Notes: a model not told the origin generated them from the sequence alone. 5,228 nucleotides of DNA from an uncultured Bacilli bacterium (GCA_944371545.1 CALVXT010000100.1:1-5228); one strand, 5' to 3'. Positions 1-5,227 are shown, counted from the first letter of the stretch. Translations and numbers: made by a program.

Positions 1-8
1 CATAGTCA

Positions 9-17
9 TGATAAAGT
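9..17 (+). promoter_or_regulatory. Weak candidate extended -10 element upstream of csp
   Basis: A TG-A-TAAAGT sequence (T9 G10, then 12-17) fits an extended -10 box with 4 of 6 matches to TATAAT. It lies about 40 bases before the csp ATG and would give a leader of roughly 35 bases. Any -35 box would fall outside the window, so this is only a possible promoter. Apart from it, bases 1-40 hold nothing I can assign. The end of an upstream gene may be present (a TAG at 3-5 or 17-19), but too little is visible to call one. Confidence 0.2.
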
Positions 18-58
18 AGTACCAGAAGTAAAAAGTAATAGGAAGGGAGTGAACTTTG

Positions 59-274
59 ATGTTAAGAGGAACTGTAAAATGGTTCAACAATACGAAAGGG
101 TACGGATTTATCGAATATGGTGATTTGGAAGATATTTTTGTACATTATTCAGCAATAAGAAAAGATGGGTATAAGACATTAAAAGAAGGAAATATTGTTG
201 ATTTTAAATTGATTGAAACTGCAAAAGGACTACAAGCTATCGATGTTGAAGAAGTATTATATACGGTTAATTAA
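59..274 (+). CDS. csp: Cold shock protein (CspA/CspB family RNA chaperone)
   Basis: A 71-residue single cold-shock domain protein, a cytoplasmic five-stranded OB-fold that binds single-stranded RNA and DNA and keeps mRNA from folding. The opening MLRGTVKWFNNTKGYGFI is the family hallmark. RNP1 is KGYGFIEY at residues 13-20 and RNP2 is IFVHY at 26-30. The nucleic-acid-stacking aromatics W8, F9, Y15, F17, F27, H29 and Y30 are all present, with Tyr replacing the more usual Phe at 15 and 30. The length matches the family (about 65-72). The ATG at 59 is chosen over an in-frame TTG at 56: the GGAAGGGAGTG ribosome binding site (41-51) lies 7 bases before the ATG, and Met-Leu-Arg-Gly fits the usual family N-terminus. 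The gene is followed at once by its own terminator, so it is probably monocistronic or last in its operon. Whether it is truly cold-induced cannot be read here, because any long 5' leader lies outside the window. Confidence 0.95.
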   Translation: MLRGTVKWFNNTKGYGFIEYGDLEDIFVHYSAIRKDGYKTLKEGNIVDFKLIETAKGLQAIDVEEVLYTVN

Positions 275-282
275 CACATAAG

Positions 283-306
283 CTACTAAAACCTAGTAGT
301 TTTTTT
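283..306 (+). terminator. Intrinsic terminator of csp
   Basis: A perfect 6-bp stem, CTACTA (283-288) with TAGTAG (294-299), has a 5-base AAACC loop and is followed by seven T (300-306). It begins 9 bases after the csp stop codon. A-T and G-T pairs can lengthen the base of the stem (AAG/TTT). Confidence 0.88.
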
Positions 307-316
307 CTCGCACATC

Positions 317-325
317 TGATATAAT
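317..325 (+). promoter_or_regulatory. hpf promoter, extended -10 type
   Basis: TGA followed by a perfect TATAAT (TG at 317-318, hexamer 320-325) forms an extended -10 box. The position for a -35 box (about 297-302, TAGTTT) is occupied by the end of the csp terminator and matches TTGACA poorly, which is consistent with reliance on the extended -10. Transcription would start near 332, giving a leader of only about 15 bases that consists almost entirely of the ribosome binding site AAGGAAGGTGAT (332-343). Confidence 0.75.
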
Positions 326-346
326 GAAACTAAGGAAGGTGATATC

Positions 347-871
347 ATGAGAATAGATATTCGGGGAGACAAAGTGAAGATAACTGAGGCTATTAAAAGC
401 CAAATTGAAGAAAAGTTAGGAAAGCTAGATCAATATTTTGAAAACCCAGAGGAACTAAAAGCATATGTCGTAGTTCGCGTAAGAAATAAAGAACAAATTA
501 TTGAAGTAACAATCCCAACTCCAAAATTCACTTTACGAGCTGAAACTTCTGAAGAAGATTTATATACAGCCATTGATCTTACAATAGATAAATTAGAAAG
601 ACAAATTCGCAAAAACAAAACAAAAATGCGTCGTAAATTTAAAGATGTTTTACAATATGAGATGATGATGGATATTACTGAGGACGAAGAAGAATCTTCA
701 ATTGTTAAGAGAAAAGCAATTGAATTAAGACCAATGGATGAAGAAGAAGCAATTTTACAAATGGAATTAGTTGATCATGATTTCTTTGTATTTAAAAATG
801 TAGATACGGAAAGTGTATCGGTATTATACAAAAGAAAAGATGGATCATACGGAATTATTAATACTAATTAA
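347..871 (+). CDS. hpf: Ribosome hibernation promoting factor, long form (HPF/YvyD/RaiA family)
   Basis: A 174-residue cytoplasmic protein of the long HPF type, which binds the 30S decoding region and joins two 70S ribosomes into inactive 100S dimers when growth slows. The N-terminal S30AE/YfiA domain covers residues 1-100. It starts MRIDIRGDKVKITEAIK and includes the basic helix end KLERQIRKNKTKMRRKFKD (82-100), expected to touch 16S rRNA. An acidic linker (about 109-117, TEDEEESS) leads to the C-terminal dimerisation domain (118-173), recognisable from KRKAIELRPMDEEEAILQME and then HDFFVFKN and YKRKDGSYGII. That domain distinguishes the long form from the short HPF of enterobacteria. The length is slightly below the roughly 180-190 of Bacillus homologues because of a short linker. 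The ATG at 347 follows an excellent ribosome binding site (AAGGAAGGTGAT). The gene sits between csp and, in usual Firmicutes order, secA, but here a 1.76-kb accessory insertion separates it from secA. Confidence 0.97.
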   Translation: MRIDIRGDKVKITEAIKSQIEEKLGKLDQYFENPEELKAYVVVRVRNKEQIIEVTIPTPKFTLRAETSEEDLYTAIDLTIDKLERQIRKNKTKMRRKFKDVLQYEMMMDITEDEEESSIVKRKAIELRPMDEEEAILQMELVDHDFFVFKNVDTESVSVLYKRKDGSYGIINTN

Positions 872-875
872 GCCT

Positions 876-903
876 TTGAGGATTTTTTGCACAAAAAGAT
901 AAT
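876..903 (+). promoter_or_regulatory. Weak candidate promoter after hpf
   Basis: TTGAGG (876-881, 4 of 6 to the -35 consensus) is followed after 16 bases by GATAAT (898-903, 5 of 6 to the -10 consensus). Transcription would start near 910 and run to the terminator at 981-1032, giving an untranslated RNA of about 120 bases. In such AT-rich DNA the match may be chance. Confidence 0.22.
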
Positions 904-935
904 ACATATTTTTATATGTGAAAAGCCAAAAAATC
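881..935 (+). repeat. Nested inverted repeat downstream of hpf
   Basis: The outer arms GATTTTTTG (881-889) and CAAAAAATC (927-935) are perfect 9-bp complements. Between them ACATAT (904-909) and ATATGT (914-919) form a perfect 6-bp hairpin with a TTTT loop. No T-run follows the outer arm, so it is not a standard terminator. It could act as an hpf mRNA 3' structure. Confidence 0.5.
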
Positions 936-980
936 AGAAAAAATATTTAAAGTGAAAATGAAAAGTTGATTAAGGCATAA

Positions 981-1032
981 AAACATGTTATTCTAAATAA
1001 ACTGTTGAGATGAATAGCATGTTTGTTTTTTT
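981..1032 (+). terminator. Long-stem intrinsic terminator
   Basis: AAACATG (981-987) pairs with CATGTTT (1018-1024). T988-G1017 is a wobble pair, and TATTC (989-993) pairs with GAATA (1012-1016), giving a 13-bp stem with an 18-base loop. G1025 and seven T (1026-1032) follow. It lies 110 bases after the hpf stop codon. It may end hpf transcripts or a separate small RNA. On the opposite strand the stem is followed by five T, so some bidirectional action is possible. Confidence 0.75.
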
Positions 1033-1071
1033 GGAAAAATAACATATCGAAGTCAAAAAAGCTATTTATAC

Positions 1072-1121
1072 ATTGATAATAAACACTATTACGTTATTAA
1101 GAATAAAATTATTGATAATAA
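1072..1121 (+). repeat. Direct repeat ATTGATAATAA, two copies
   Basis: ATTGATAATAA occurs at 1072-1082 and 1111-1121, identical over 11 bases and 39 bases apart start to start. The second copy lies within ATTATT-GAT-AATAAT (1109-1123), which can form a small hairpin. Each copy supplies a TTGATA -35 box, so the repeat may be a duplicated promoter segment or a paired operator. Confidence 0.5.
1073..1100 (+). promoter_or_regulatory. Candidate upstream promoter (P1) of the 417-residue gene
   Basis: TTGATA (1073-1078, 5 of 6 to TTGACA) is followed after 16 bases by TATTAA (1095-1100, 4 of 6 to TATAAT). The -35 box is part of an 11-base repeat shared with P2. It is the weaker of the pair. Confidence 0.35.
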
Positions 1122-1139
1122 TATTAAATCAGTTAAAAT
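1112..1139 (+). promoter_or_regulatory. Candidate main promoter (P2) of the 417-residue gene
   Basis: TTGATA (1112-1117, 5 of 6) and TAAAAT (1134-1139, 5 of 6) are separated by 16 bases. Transcription would start near 1146, giving a leader of about 157 bases before the TTG start at 1303. This is the best promoter match in the interval, though the AT-rich background lowers its weight. Confidence 0.5.
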
Positions 1140-1154
1140 ATTTTTCATTTAATA

Positions 1155-1173
1155 ATTTGCTGTACAAATACAG
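1155..1173 (+). promoter_or_regulatory. Two mutually exclusive small hairpins in the leader
   Basis: ATTTG (1155-1159) can pair with CAAAT (1165-1169), looping out CTGTA. Alternatively CTGTA (1160-1164) can pair with TACAG (1169-1173) across a CAAA loop. The two folds share bases and cannot coexist. The second takes in AG at the beginning of the AGGAGA ribosome binding site at 1172-1177. The 5-bp stems are weak, so a regulatory role is only a suggestion. Confidence 0.25.
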
Positions 1174-1187
1174 GAGAAGTAGAAATA

Positions 1188-1244
1188 ATGAAAAATTATA
1201 TTTTTAGTCTTAAGTATACTCAAAAATTACAATTAGAAAAGTAA
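1188..1244 (+). CDS. Possible 18-residue leader peptide
   Basis: The ATG at 1188 lies 8 bases after the end of an AGGAGAAG ribosome binding site (1172-1179) and opens an 18-codon frame ending in TAA. The peptide begins MKNYIFSLKY and ends QLEK. It has no run of one amino acid that would mark a classical amino-acid attenuator, and no membrane segment. It sits in the presumed leader of the 417-residue gene, between the P2 promoter and two hairpins. It may be a regulatory leader peptide, the remnant of a decayed gene, or chance. The ribosome binding site is the main support. Confidence 0.3.
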   Translation: MKNYIFSLKYTQKLQLEK

Positions 1245-1247
1245 AGT

Positions 1248-1270
1248 TTGCATTTTTAGAAAAAATGTAG
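1248..1270 (+). promoter_or_regulatory. Leader hairpin 1
   Basis: CATTTTT (1251-1257) pairs perfectly with AAAAATG (1261-1267) across an AGA loop. One A-T and two G-T pairs extend the base to 1248/1270. It starts four bases after the stop codon of the possible leader peptide, so a ribosome there would affect its folding. Confidence 0.4.
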
Positions 1271-1276
1271 TAGGAT

Positions 1277-1304
1277 AACTCCCAATTCAAGGGGGTTTTA
1301 TTTT
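1277..1304 (+). promoter_or_regulatory. Hairpin sequestering the ribosome binding site, terminator-like
   Basis: AACTCCC (1277-1283) pairs with GGGGGTT (1291-1297) across the loop AATTCAA, a 7-bp stem with one T-G wobble. The 3' arm is the ribosome binding site of the downstream gene (AAGGGGG, 1289-1295). It is followed by TTTTATTTT (1296-1304), a T-rich tract typical of intrinsic terminators. When folded, the hairpin should hide the ribosome binding site, stop transcription at the start codon, or both. Which applies cannot be decided from sequence. Confidence 0.5.
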
Positions 1305-2556
1305 GGAAAAAAGTAAAAAAATACACAAAGAAATTTTATTAGTAGGAATTATTCTTTTTAGTATAGTTTTATTTTATCAATTTTTTTTGAAAAAATATTA
1401 TCCGATTTCTTTCTTTTTAGATAATCCGAGTGTAGTAAAAATAATGTTTGAGTGGGATTCTTTAACGACAGAAGAAAAAGAAAAGCAATTATTAAAGGAT
1501 ATTGAATTTCAACTATCCGAAAATAAAAATATAGATAAAACAATAAAAGAAAGTTTACTTCAAAATTATACGGAATATATAAAACAATATATAAAATATT
1601 ATAAAGGAACAGATTATTTAAACACGCTTCTTTCATCAAGATATATTAAAATTAAAAATATGCCGGCACCTGTAGATAATGAATATTTAGCAATTTTAGG
1701 GTTTTATGACAATAAAGAGACAAAAATAGAAGCAACAAATTTAAATACAGTTTTTCATGAGAAAATTCATGCTGATCGTTCTTGGGGATTAGAAAGCCTA
1801 AAAAATAAGCCATTTTATGAAGAAATTCATAATTCATTCATAAGTAATGATCATTCATATGAAGATCTAAAAGCTTTTTTTGCATTACTTAATGAATTAT
1901 TACAAAATAACAGTATAGAAAAAAATTTATTTTCTAAAAAATATAATCAGATCTGGCAAGATTTAAAAACTTGTTTTCCAGACTATAATAAAGAAATAAA
2001 AGAATTAAAGAAAAAAATAGAAAAATTGTATCAGATTGAGTATAATGTTGAAGAAAAATTCTCTTTAATAGCAAGTAAAGAGCTAAAACAAGAAATCATA
2101 AAAATTTACGAATCTCTTTATCAAAAAAAATTTAATAGTTTAACGAATGAAGATATTATAATAACTTTTTTAAAAAACAGTTTTTTATCTCAAAATCCAT
2201 TTTACAATGAAAATTCTTTGAATTATGATAAATTTAAAATTACTGAAAATCTATATATTACCACGGAAACAAGAAAAGAAAATTATGAAGAAATTTTAAT
2301 TAATTATATTATAGAAAATAAAAAAGATTTAACAAAATACAATTATAAATTATGGACATCTCTGGTAAATATTCAGGATAAAGAGGAGAATAAATATCAA
2401 AAATTTTTAGATTATTACGAATTATATTTTACTGATGACGAAATAAAAGAAGTTTTTAACCAAATGTTAAGTTGCACAGAACAAGATTATGCTTATATAG
2501 CTAAATATACCATTCAAAAAAGAAATTGGCGAATAAAAAATAATGAAATTTTTTAA
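1303..2556 (+). CDS. Unrecognised membrane-anchored protein with HExxH motif, possible metallopeptidase
   Basis: A 417-residue protein I do not recognise. A lysine-rich N-terminus (K3, K5, K6, K9) precedes one strongly hydrophobic segment (about 11-29). No Cys or signal-peptidase site is evident there, so it is probably anchored with the bulk outside the cell. The only catalytic-looking motif is HEKIH at 152-156 in NTVFHEKIHADRSW. HExxH supplies two zinc ligands and the general base in many metallopeptidases. A possible third ligand is E187 in YEDLKAFF, or E198. Against this, K154 is charged where the usual consensus has an uncharged residue, and His/Glu/Lys are common in this protein. The remainder (about 200-417) is Lys/Glu/Asn-rich and looks mostly helical. 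The start is TTG, supported by AAGGGGG 7 bases upstream. No in-frame ATG start with a good site competes. Codon choice is more extremely A/T-rich than in hpf or secA, and the gene interrupts the usual hpf-secA neighbourhood, suggesting acquisition. A terminator follows it. Confidence 0.8.
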   Translation: MEKSKKIHKEILLVGIILFSIVLFYQFFLKKYYPISFFLDNPSVVKIMFEWDSLTTEEKEKQLLKDIEFQLSENKNIDKTIKESLLQNYTEYIKQYIKYYKGTDYLNTLLSSRYIKIKNMPAPVDNEYLAILGFYDNKETKIEATNLNTVFHEKIHADRSWGLESLKNKPFYEEIHNSFISNDHSYEDLKAFFALLNELLQNNSIEKNLFSKKYNQIWQDLKTCFPDYNKEIKELKKKIEKLYQIEYNVEEKFSLIASKELKQEIIKIYESLYQKKFNSLTNEDIIITFLKNSFLSQNPFYNENSLNYDKFKITENLYITTETRKENYEEILINYIIENKKDLTKYNYKLWTSLVNIQDKEENKYQKFLDYYELYFTDDEIKEVFNQMLSCTEQDYAYIAKYTIQKRNWRIKNNEIF

Positions 2557-2566
2557 AGAATGATAA

Positions 2567-2593
2567 AAAAATAGCAGAAATTTTGCTATTTTT
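2567..2593 (+). terminator. Intrinsic terminator after the 417-residue gene, probably bidirectional
   Basis: AAAAATAGCA (2567-2576) pairs perfectly over 10 bp with TGCTATTTTT (2584-2593) across a GAAATTT loop. An A-run on the left and a T-run on the right mean it could work in both directions. It starts 10 bases after the stop codon. Its 3' arm overlaps the -35 region of the secA promoter. Confidence 0.85.
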
Positions 2594-2612
2594 CTAGAGT
2601 TTATGGTAAAAT
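2583..2612 (+). promoter_or_regulatory. secA promoter, extended -10 type
   Basis: TGG followed by TAAAAT (TG at 2604-2605, hexamer 2607-2612, 5 of 6) forms an extended -10 box. TTGCTA (2583-2588, 4 of 6) lies 18 bases upstream as a -35 candidate, inside the 3' arm of the preceding terminator. Transcription would begin near 2619, with a leader of about 18 bases containing GGAGGT (2622-2627), which ends 8 bases before the ATG. secA therefore appears to be transcribed independently of hpf and of the accessory gene. Confidence 0.7.
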
Positions 2613-2635
2613 GATAACGATGGAGGTTAGTACAC

Positions 2636-5122
2636 ATGGGAATATTTAGAAAATTAATTGATTCCGAATATAAAGAATTAAAAAGATTTGAAAAAATTGC
2701 TGACCAAATTATTGCTAAAGAAGATGAAATGGCTGCTTTAAGTGATGATGAGTTAAAAGCAAAAACAAATGAATTTAAAAGTAGATTAGAAAATGGGGAA
2801 AGTTTAAATGATTTAGTAGTAGATGCTTTTGCAGTAGTAAGAGAAGTAGACTATCGTGTTTTAAAAGAAAAGCCTTACTATGTTCAAATTTTAGGTGGAC
2901 TTGCAATTCACTATGGCAACATTGCTGAAATGAAAACTGGTGAAGGAAAAACTTTAACAGAAACGATGCCAGCATATTTAAATGCTTTAGATGGTAAAGG
3001 TGTTCATATTGTTACCGTAAATGAATTCTTAGCCAAACGTGACTCTGAATGGATGGGAAGTATATTTAGATTCCTTGGTTTAACAGTAGGGTTAAATATG
3101 CGCGAAATGAATCCGATGGAAAAGAAAGCTGCATATGCTTGTGATATTCTATATTCAACAAATAATGAAATTGGATTTGACTATTTAAGAGACAACATGG
3201 TCGTTCGTAAGGAAGATCGTGTGCAACGTCCTTTAAATTTTTGTATTGTAGATGAAGTTGACTCGATTTTAATTGATGAAGCAAGAACACCATTAATTAT
3301 TTCTGGCGGAAAGCAAAATGCCAAAAATTTATATATGGATGCGGATAAAGCAGTAAAAAAATTAACAGAAGAAGATTATATTATTGATAACAAAAGTAAA
3401 AATGTTTCCATTACAGAGAAAGGTGCTGAAAAACTCGAAAAATTTTTCCGTTTGGACAATCTTTACGACTTTGGAAACTCTGCTTTAGTACATCATATTA
3501 ATAATGCTTTAAAAGCAAATTATGGATTTAAAAAGGACGTAGATTATGTTGTTGATAATGGAAGTGTAATCATTGTTGACCCTTTTACAGGAAGATTAAT
3601 GCAAGGTCGTCAATTTAGTGAAGGCTTACATCAAGCAATCGAAGCTAAGGAAGGTGTAAGAATTAATGAAGAAACTCAAACTATGGCAACTATTACCTTC
3701 CAAAATTTATTTAGAATGTACAATAAATTATCTGGTATGACAGGAACAGCAAAAACAGAAGAAGAAGAGTTTAGAAATATTTACAATATGTATGTTATTC
3801 AAATTCCAACAAATAAACCAGTAATTCGTGAAGATTTGCCAGACTTAGTTTATTCAACTGAAGCCGGAAAATATCAAGCTATAGTAAAAACAATTAAAAA
3901 AATTCATGAAAATGGACAACCAATCTTAGTAGGTACGATTTCTGTTGAAAACAATGAAAAATTATCAGCTATGTTAAAAAAAGAAGGTTTAAAACATGAA
4001 GTTTTAAATGCAAAAAATCATGCTCGTGAAGCAGAAATTATTGCTAAAGCTGGTGAAAAAGGCGCAATTACAATCGCAACAAATATGGCAGGTCGTGGTA
4101 CCGATATCAAACTTGGTGAAGGAGTTCGTGAATTAGGTGGTCTATGCGTAATTGGAACAGAAAGACATGAATCTCGTCGTATTGATAATCAGTTGCGTGG
4201 ACGTGCTGGTCGTCAAGGAGATCCAGGTATGAGCCAATTCTTCGTATCTTTTGAAGATGATTTAATGCGTCGTTTTGGAACAGATAAAGTAAAAAATATG
4301 GTCATGGCTCTAGGATTAGTTGGAGACCAAGCTATTCGTTCAAAATCCTTAACAAAATCTATTGAATCAGCTCAAAAGAAAGTTGAAGGAAACAACTTTG
4401 ACATGCGTAAAAACTTACTAGATTACGATAATGTTGTTAATGAACAAAGAAGAATCATTTATGAACAAAGAAATGAAATCATTGATAATGAAAGCATTCA
4501 TGATACAATTAAAGAAACATTTAGAAATACTATGGAAGACATTGTAACTGCTCATACAGGTGAAGATGGAAAATTTAAAGAAGAAGATATTAAAGAAATC
4601 GTTGAACAATTAAATAATAATTATTTAAAAACGGAAAAAATTAAACCAGATGAAATTAAAGATTTAGATGAAGGAAAAATGATTGATTATTTAACAAACT
4701 TAGTAAACGAAGATTATGAATTGAAAATTAAAGATGCTCCAAATTTTGAAGAATTTGAAAGAGCAATTTCTTTAAGAATTATTGATTCTTTATGGGTAGA
4801 ACACTTGAATGCAATGGAAGGCTTAAAAGAAGGAATTTTCTTAAGACAATATGCTCAAACAAATCCATTACAAGCTTATACAATGGAAGGATATAACATG
4901 TTTGAACAACTTTTAAATAGAATTGATGATACTATTTCTCAATTCTTACTAAAAGCGAATATTGAACAAAATTCTGACCGTAAACAAACAATTAAAGGAA
5001 AGGCTAACGATTCTAAAGAAACAGAAAAGAAAGCTCCTGTAAAAAAAGAAAAAAAGGTTGGTCGTAATGACCCATGTCCATGCGGTTCAGGAAAAAAATA
5101 TAAAAATTGCTGTGGCAAATAG
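2636..5122 (+). CDS. secA: Protein translocase subunit SecA (preprotein export ATPase)
   Basis: The complete 828-residue motor ATPase that pushes unfolded preproteins through the SecYEG channel at the cytoplasmic membrane. Nucleotide-binding domain 1 has the Q-motif region around Q84, Walker A MKTGEGKT (99-106), NEIGFDYLRDNM (177-188) and Walker B with DEVD (206-209). The preprotein cross-linking domain lies at about 221-365, then GMTGTAKTEEEEF (367-379). Nucleotide-binding domain 2 includes TNMAGRGTDIKLG (482-494) and the arginine-finger motif NQLRGRAGRQGDPG (518-531). The helical scaffold, wing and two-helix-finger regions follow, with RKNLLDYDNVVNEQR (591-605) and IIDSLWVEHLNAMEGLKEGI (715-734). 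A Lys-rich linker (about 780-807) leads to the zinc-binding tail C-P-C-x8-C-C (C814, C816, C825, C826), which in studied SecAs contacts SecB or ribosomes. All key motifs are intact and the length is normal. The ATG has a GGAGGT site 8 bases upstream. The usual Firmicutes neighbour prfB is not seen in the 106 bases that follow. Confidence 0.99.
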   Translation: MGIFRKLIDSEYKELKRFEKIADQIIAKEDEMAALSDDELKAKTNEFKSRLENGESLNDLVVDAFAVVREVDYRVLKEKPYYVQILGGLAIHYGNIAEMKTGEGKTLTETMPAYLNALDGKGVHIVTVNEFLAKRDSEWMGSIFRFLGLTVGLNMREMNPMEKKAAYACDILYSTNNEIGFDYLRDNMVVRKEDRVQRPLNFCIVDEVDSILIDEARTPLIISGGKQNAKNLYMDADKAVKKLTEEDYIIDNKSKNVSITEKGAEKLEKFFRLDNLYDFGNSALVHHINNALKANYGFKKDVDYVVDNGSVIIVDPFTGRLMQGRQFSEGLHQAIEAKEGVRINEETQTMATITFQNLFRMYNKLSGMTGTAKTEEEEFRNIYNMYVIQIPTNKPVIREDLPDLVYSTEAGKYQAIVKTIKKIHENGQPILVGTISVENNEKLSAMLKKEGLKHEVLNAKNHAREAEIIAKAGEKGAITIATNMAGRGTDIKLGEGVRELGGLCVIGTERHESRRIDNQLRGRAGRQGDPGMSQFFVSFEDDLMRRFGTDKVKNMVMALGLVGDQAIRSKSLTKSIESAQKKVEGNNFDMRKNLLDYDNVVNEQRRIIYEQRNEIIDNESIHDTIKETFRNTMEDIVTAHTGEDGKFKEEDIKEIVEQLNNNYLKTEKIKPDEIKDLDEGKMIDYLTNLVNEDYELKIKDAPNFEEFERAISLRIIDSLWVEHLNAMEGLKEGIFLRQYAQTNPLQAYTMEGYNMFEQLLNRIDDTISQFLLKANIEQNSDRKQTIKGKANDSKETEKKAPVKKEKKVGRNDPCPCGSGKKYKNCCGK

Positions 5123-5142
5123 CTTATAAAATAAGGGTTTGC
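5115..5142. repeat. Imperfect inverted repeat spanning the secA stop codon
   Basis: GCAAAT (5115-5120) pairs with GTTTGC (5137-5142), one pair being a T-G wobble, and CTTAT (5123-5127) pairs with ATAAG (5131-5135) across AAA. A short internal mismatch lies at A5121, G5122 and G5136. The left arm is the end of the secA coding sequence, including its TAG stop. No T-run follows, so it is a poor terminator. Inverted arms around a short AT spacer are the usual form of a tyrosine-recombinase core site, so an attachment-site reading is possible but unproven. Confidence 0.5.
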
Positions 5143-5151
5143 GAGGGTTTC
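5135..5151. repeat. Direct repeat GGGTTT, two copies 10 bases apart
   Basis: GGGTTT at 5135-5140 and 5145-5150 is separated by GCGA, so the two copies lie one helical turn apart. The first overlaps the right arm of the inverted repeat at the secA end. This GC-containing block stands out from the A/T-only sequence that follows it. Confidence 0.45.
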
Positions 5152-5184
5152 AAAAATTAAAAAATTACAAAAAATAGTCAATTA

Positions 5185-5227
5185 GTTTCCATTTTGTTTC
5201 CAAAATTAAAAAAGATGTTACCAAAAT
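5185..5227. repeat. Phased GTTTCC/GTTACC repeats, possible integrase arm sites
   Basis: GTTTCC occurs at 5185-5190 and 5196-5201 and GTTACC at 5217-5222, with spacings of 11 and 21 bases, about one and two helical turns. The last two extend to GTTTCCAAAAT (5196-5206) and GTTACCAAAAT (5217-5227), identical at 10 of 11 positions. Evenly phased short repeats of this kind are what a DNA-binding protein such as an integrase arm-binding domain recognises. No gene is visible in 5123-5228 on either strand. If an integrase exists it lies beyond the window. Confidence 0.4.

Larger units (their letters stand above)
872..1302. other. AT-rich intergenic region with multiple regulatory signals
   Basis: These 431 bases between hpf and the 417-residue gene hold no sizeable reading frame on either strand. 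From left to right they contain: a nested inverted repeat (881-935), a strong terminator (981-1032), two promoter-like elements built on the repeat ATTGATAATAA (1072-1082 and 1111-1121), two overlapping small hairpins (1155-1173), an 18-codon ORF with a ribosome binding site (1188-1244), and two further hairpins (1248-1270 and 1277-1297). It is too structured to be plain spacer. No tRNA or riboswitch family that I know is recognisable. Confidence 0.6.

Noticed and set aside
1..58. End of an upstream gene in one of the + frames
   Set aside because: Frame 1 stays open to a TGA at 121-123 and would overlap csp deeply. The other frames stop at 3-5 and 17-19. None shows a recognisable protein end, so no partial gene is called.
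56..274. TTG at 56 as the csp start codon (72 residues)
   Set aside because: The ATG at 59 has the better distance from the ribosome binding site and gives the usual cold-shock N-terminus. The TTG adds only one residue.
1072..1121. CRISPR-like array or phage iterons in the hpf downstream region
   Set aside because: Only two short AT-only repeats are present, with no third copy and no spacer-repeat regularity. A promoter duplication explains them more simply.
1358..1639. Minus-strand 93-codon reading frame opposite the 417-residue gene, and similar minus-strand frames over hpf and secA
   Set aside because: They lie wholly within well-supported + strand genes. Their Phe/Leu/Tyr-rich translations are what A-rich DNA gives on its complement, and none has a convincing ribosome binding site or known domain.
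5123..5150. secA intrinsic terminator or start of prfB
   Set aside because: The hairpin lacks a following T-run and has GCGA after it. No ribosome binding site plus start codon or release-factor sequence appears in the remaining bases.
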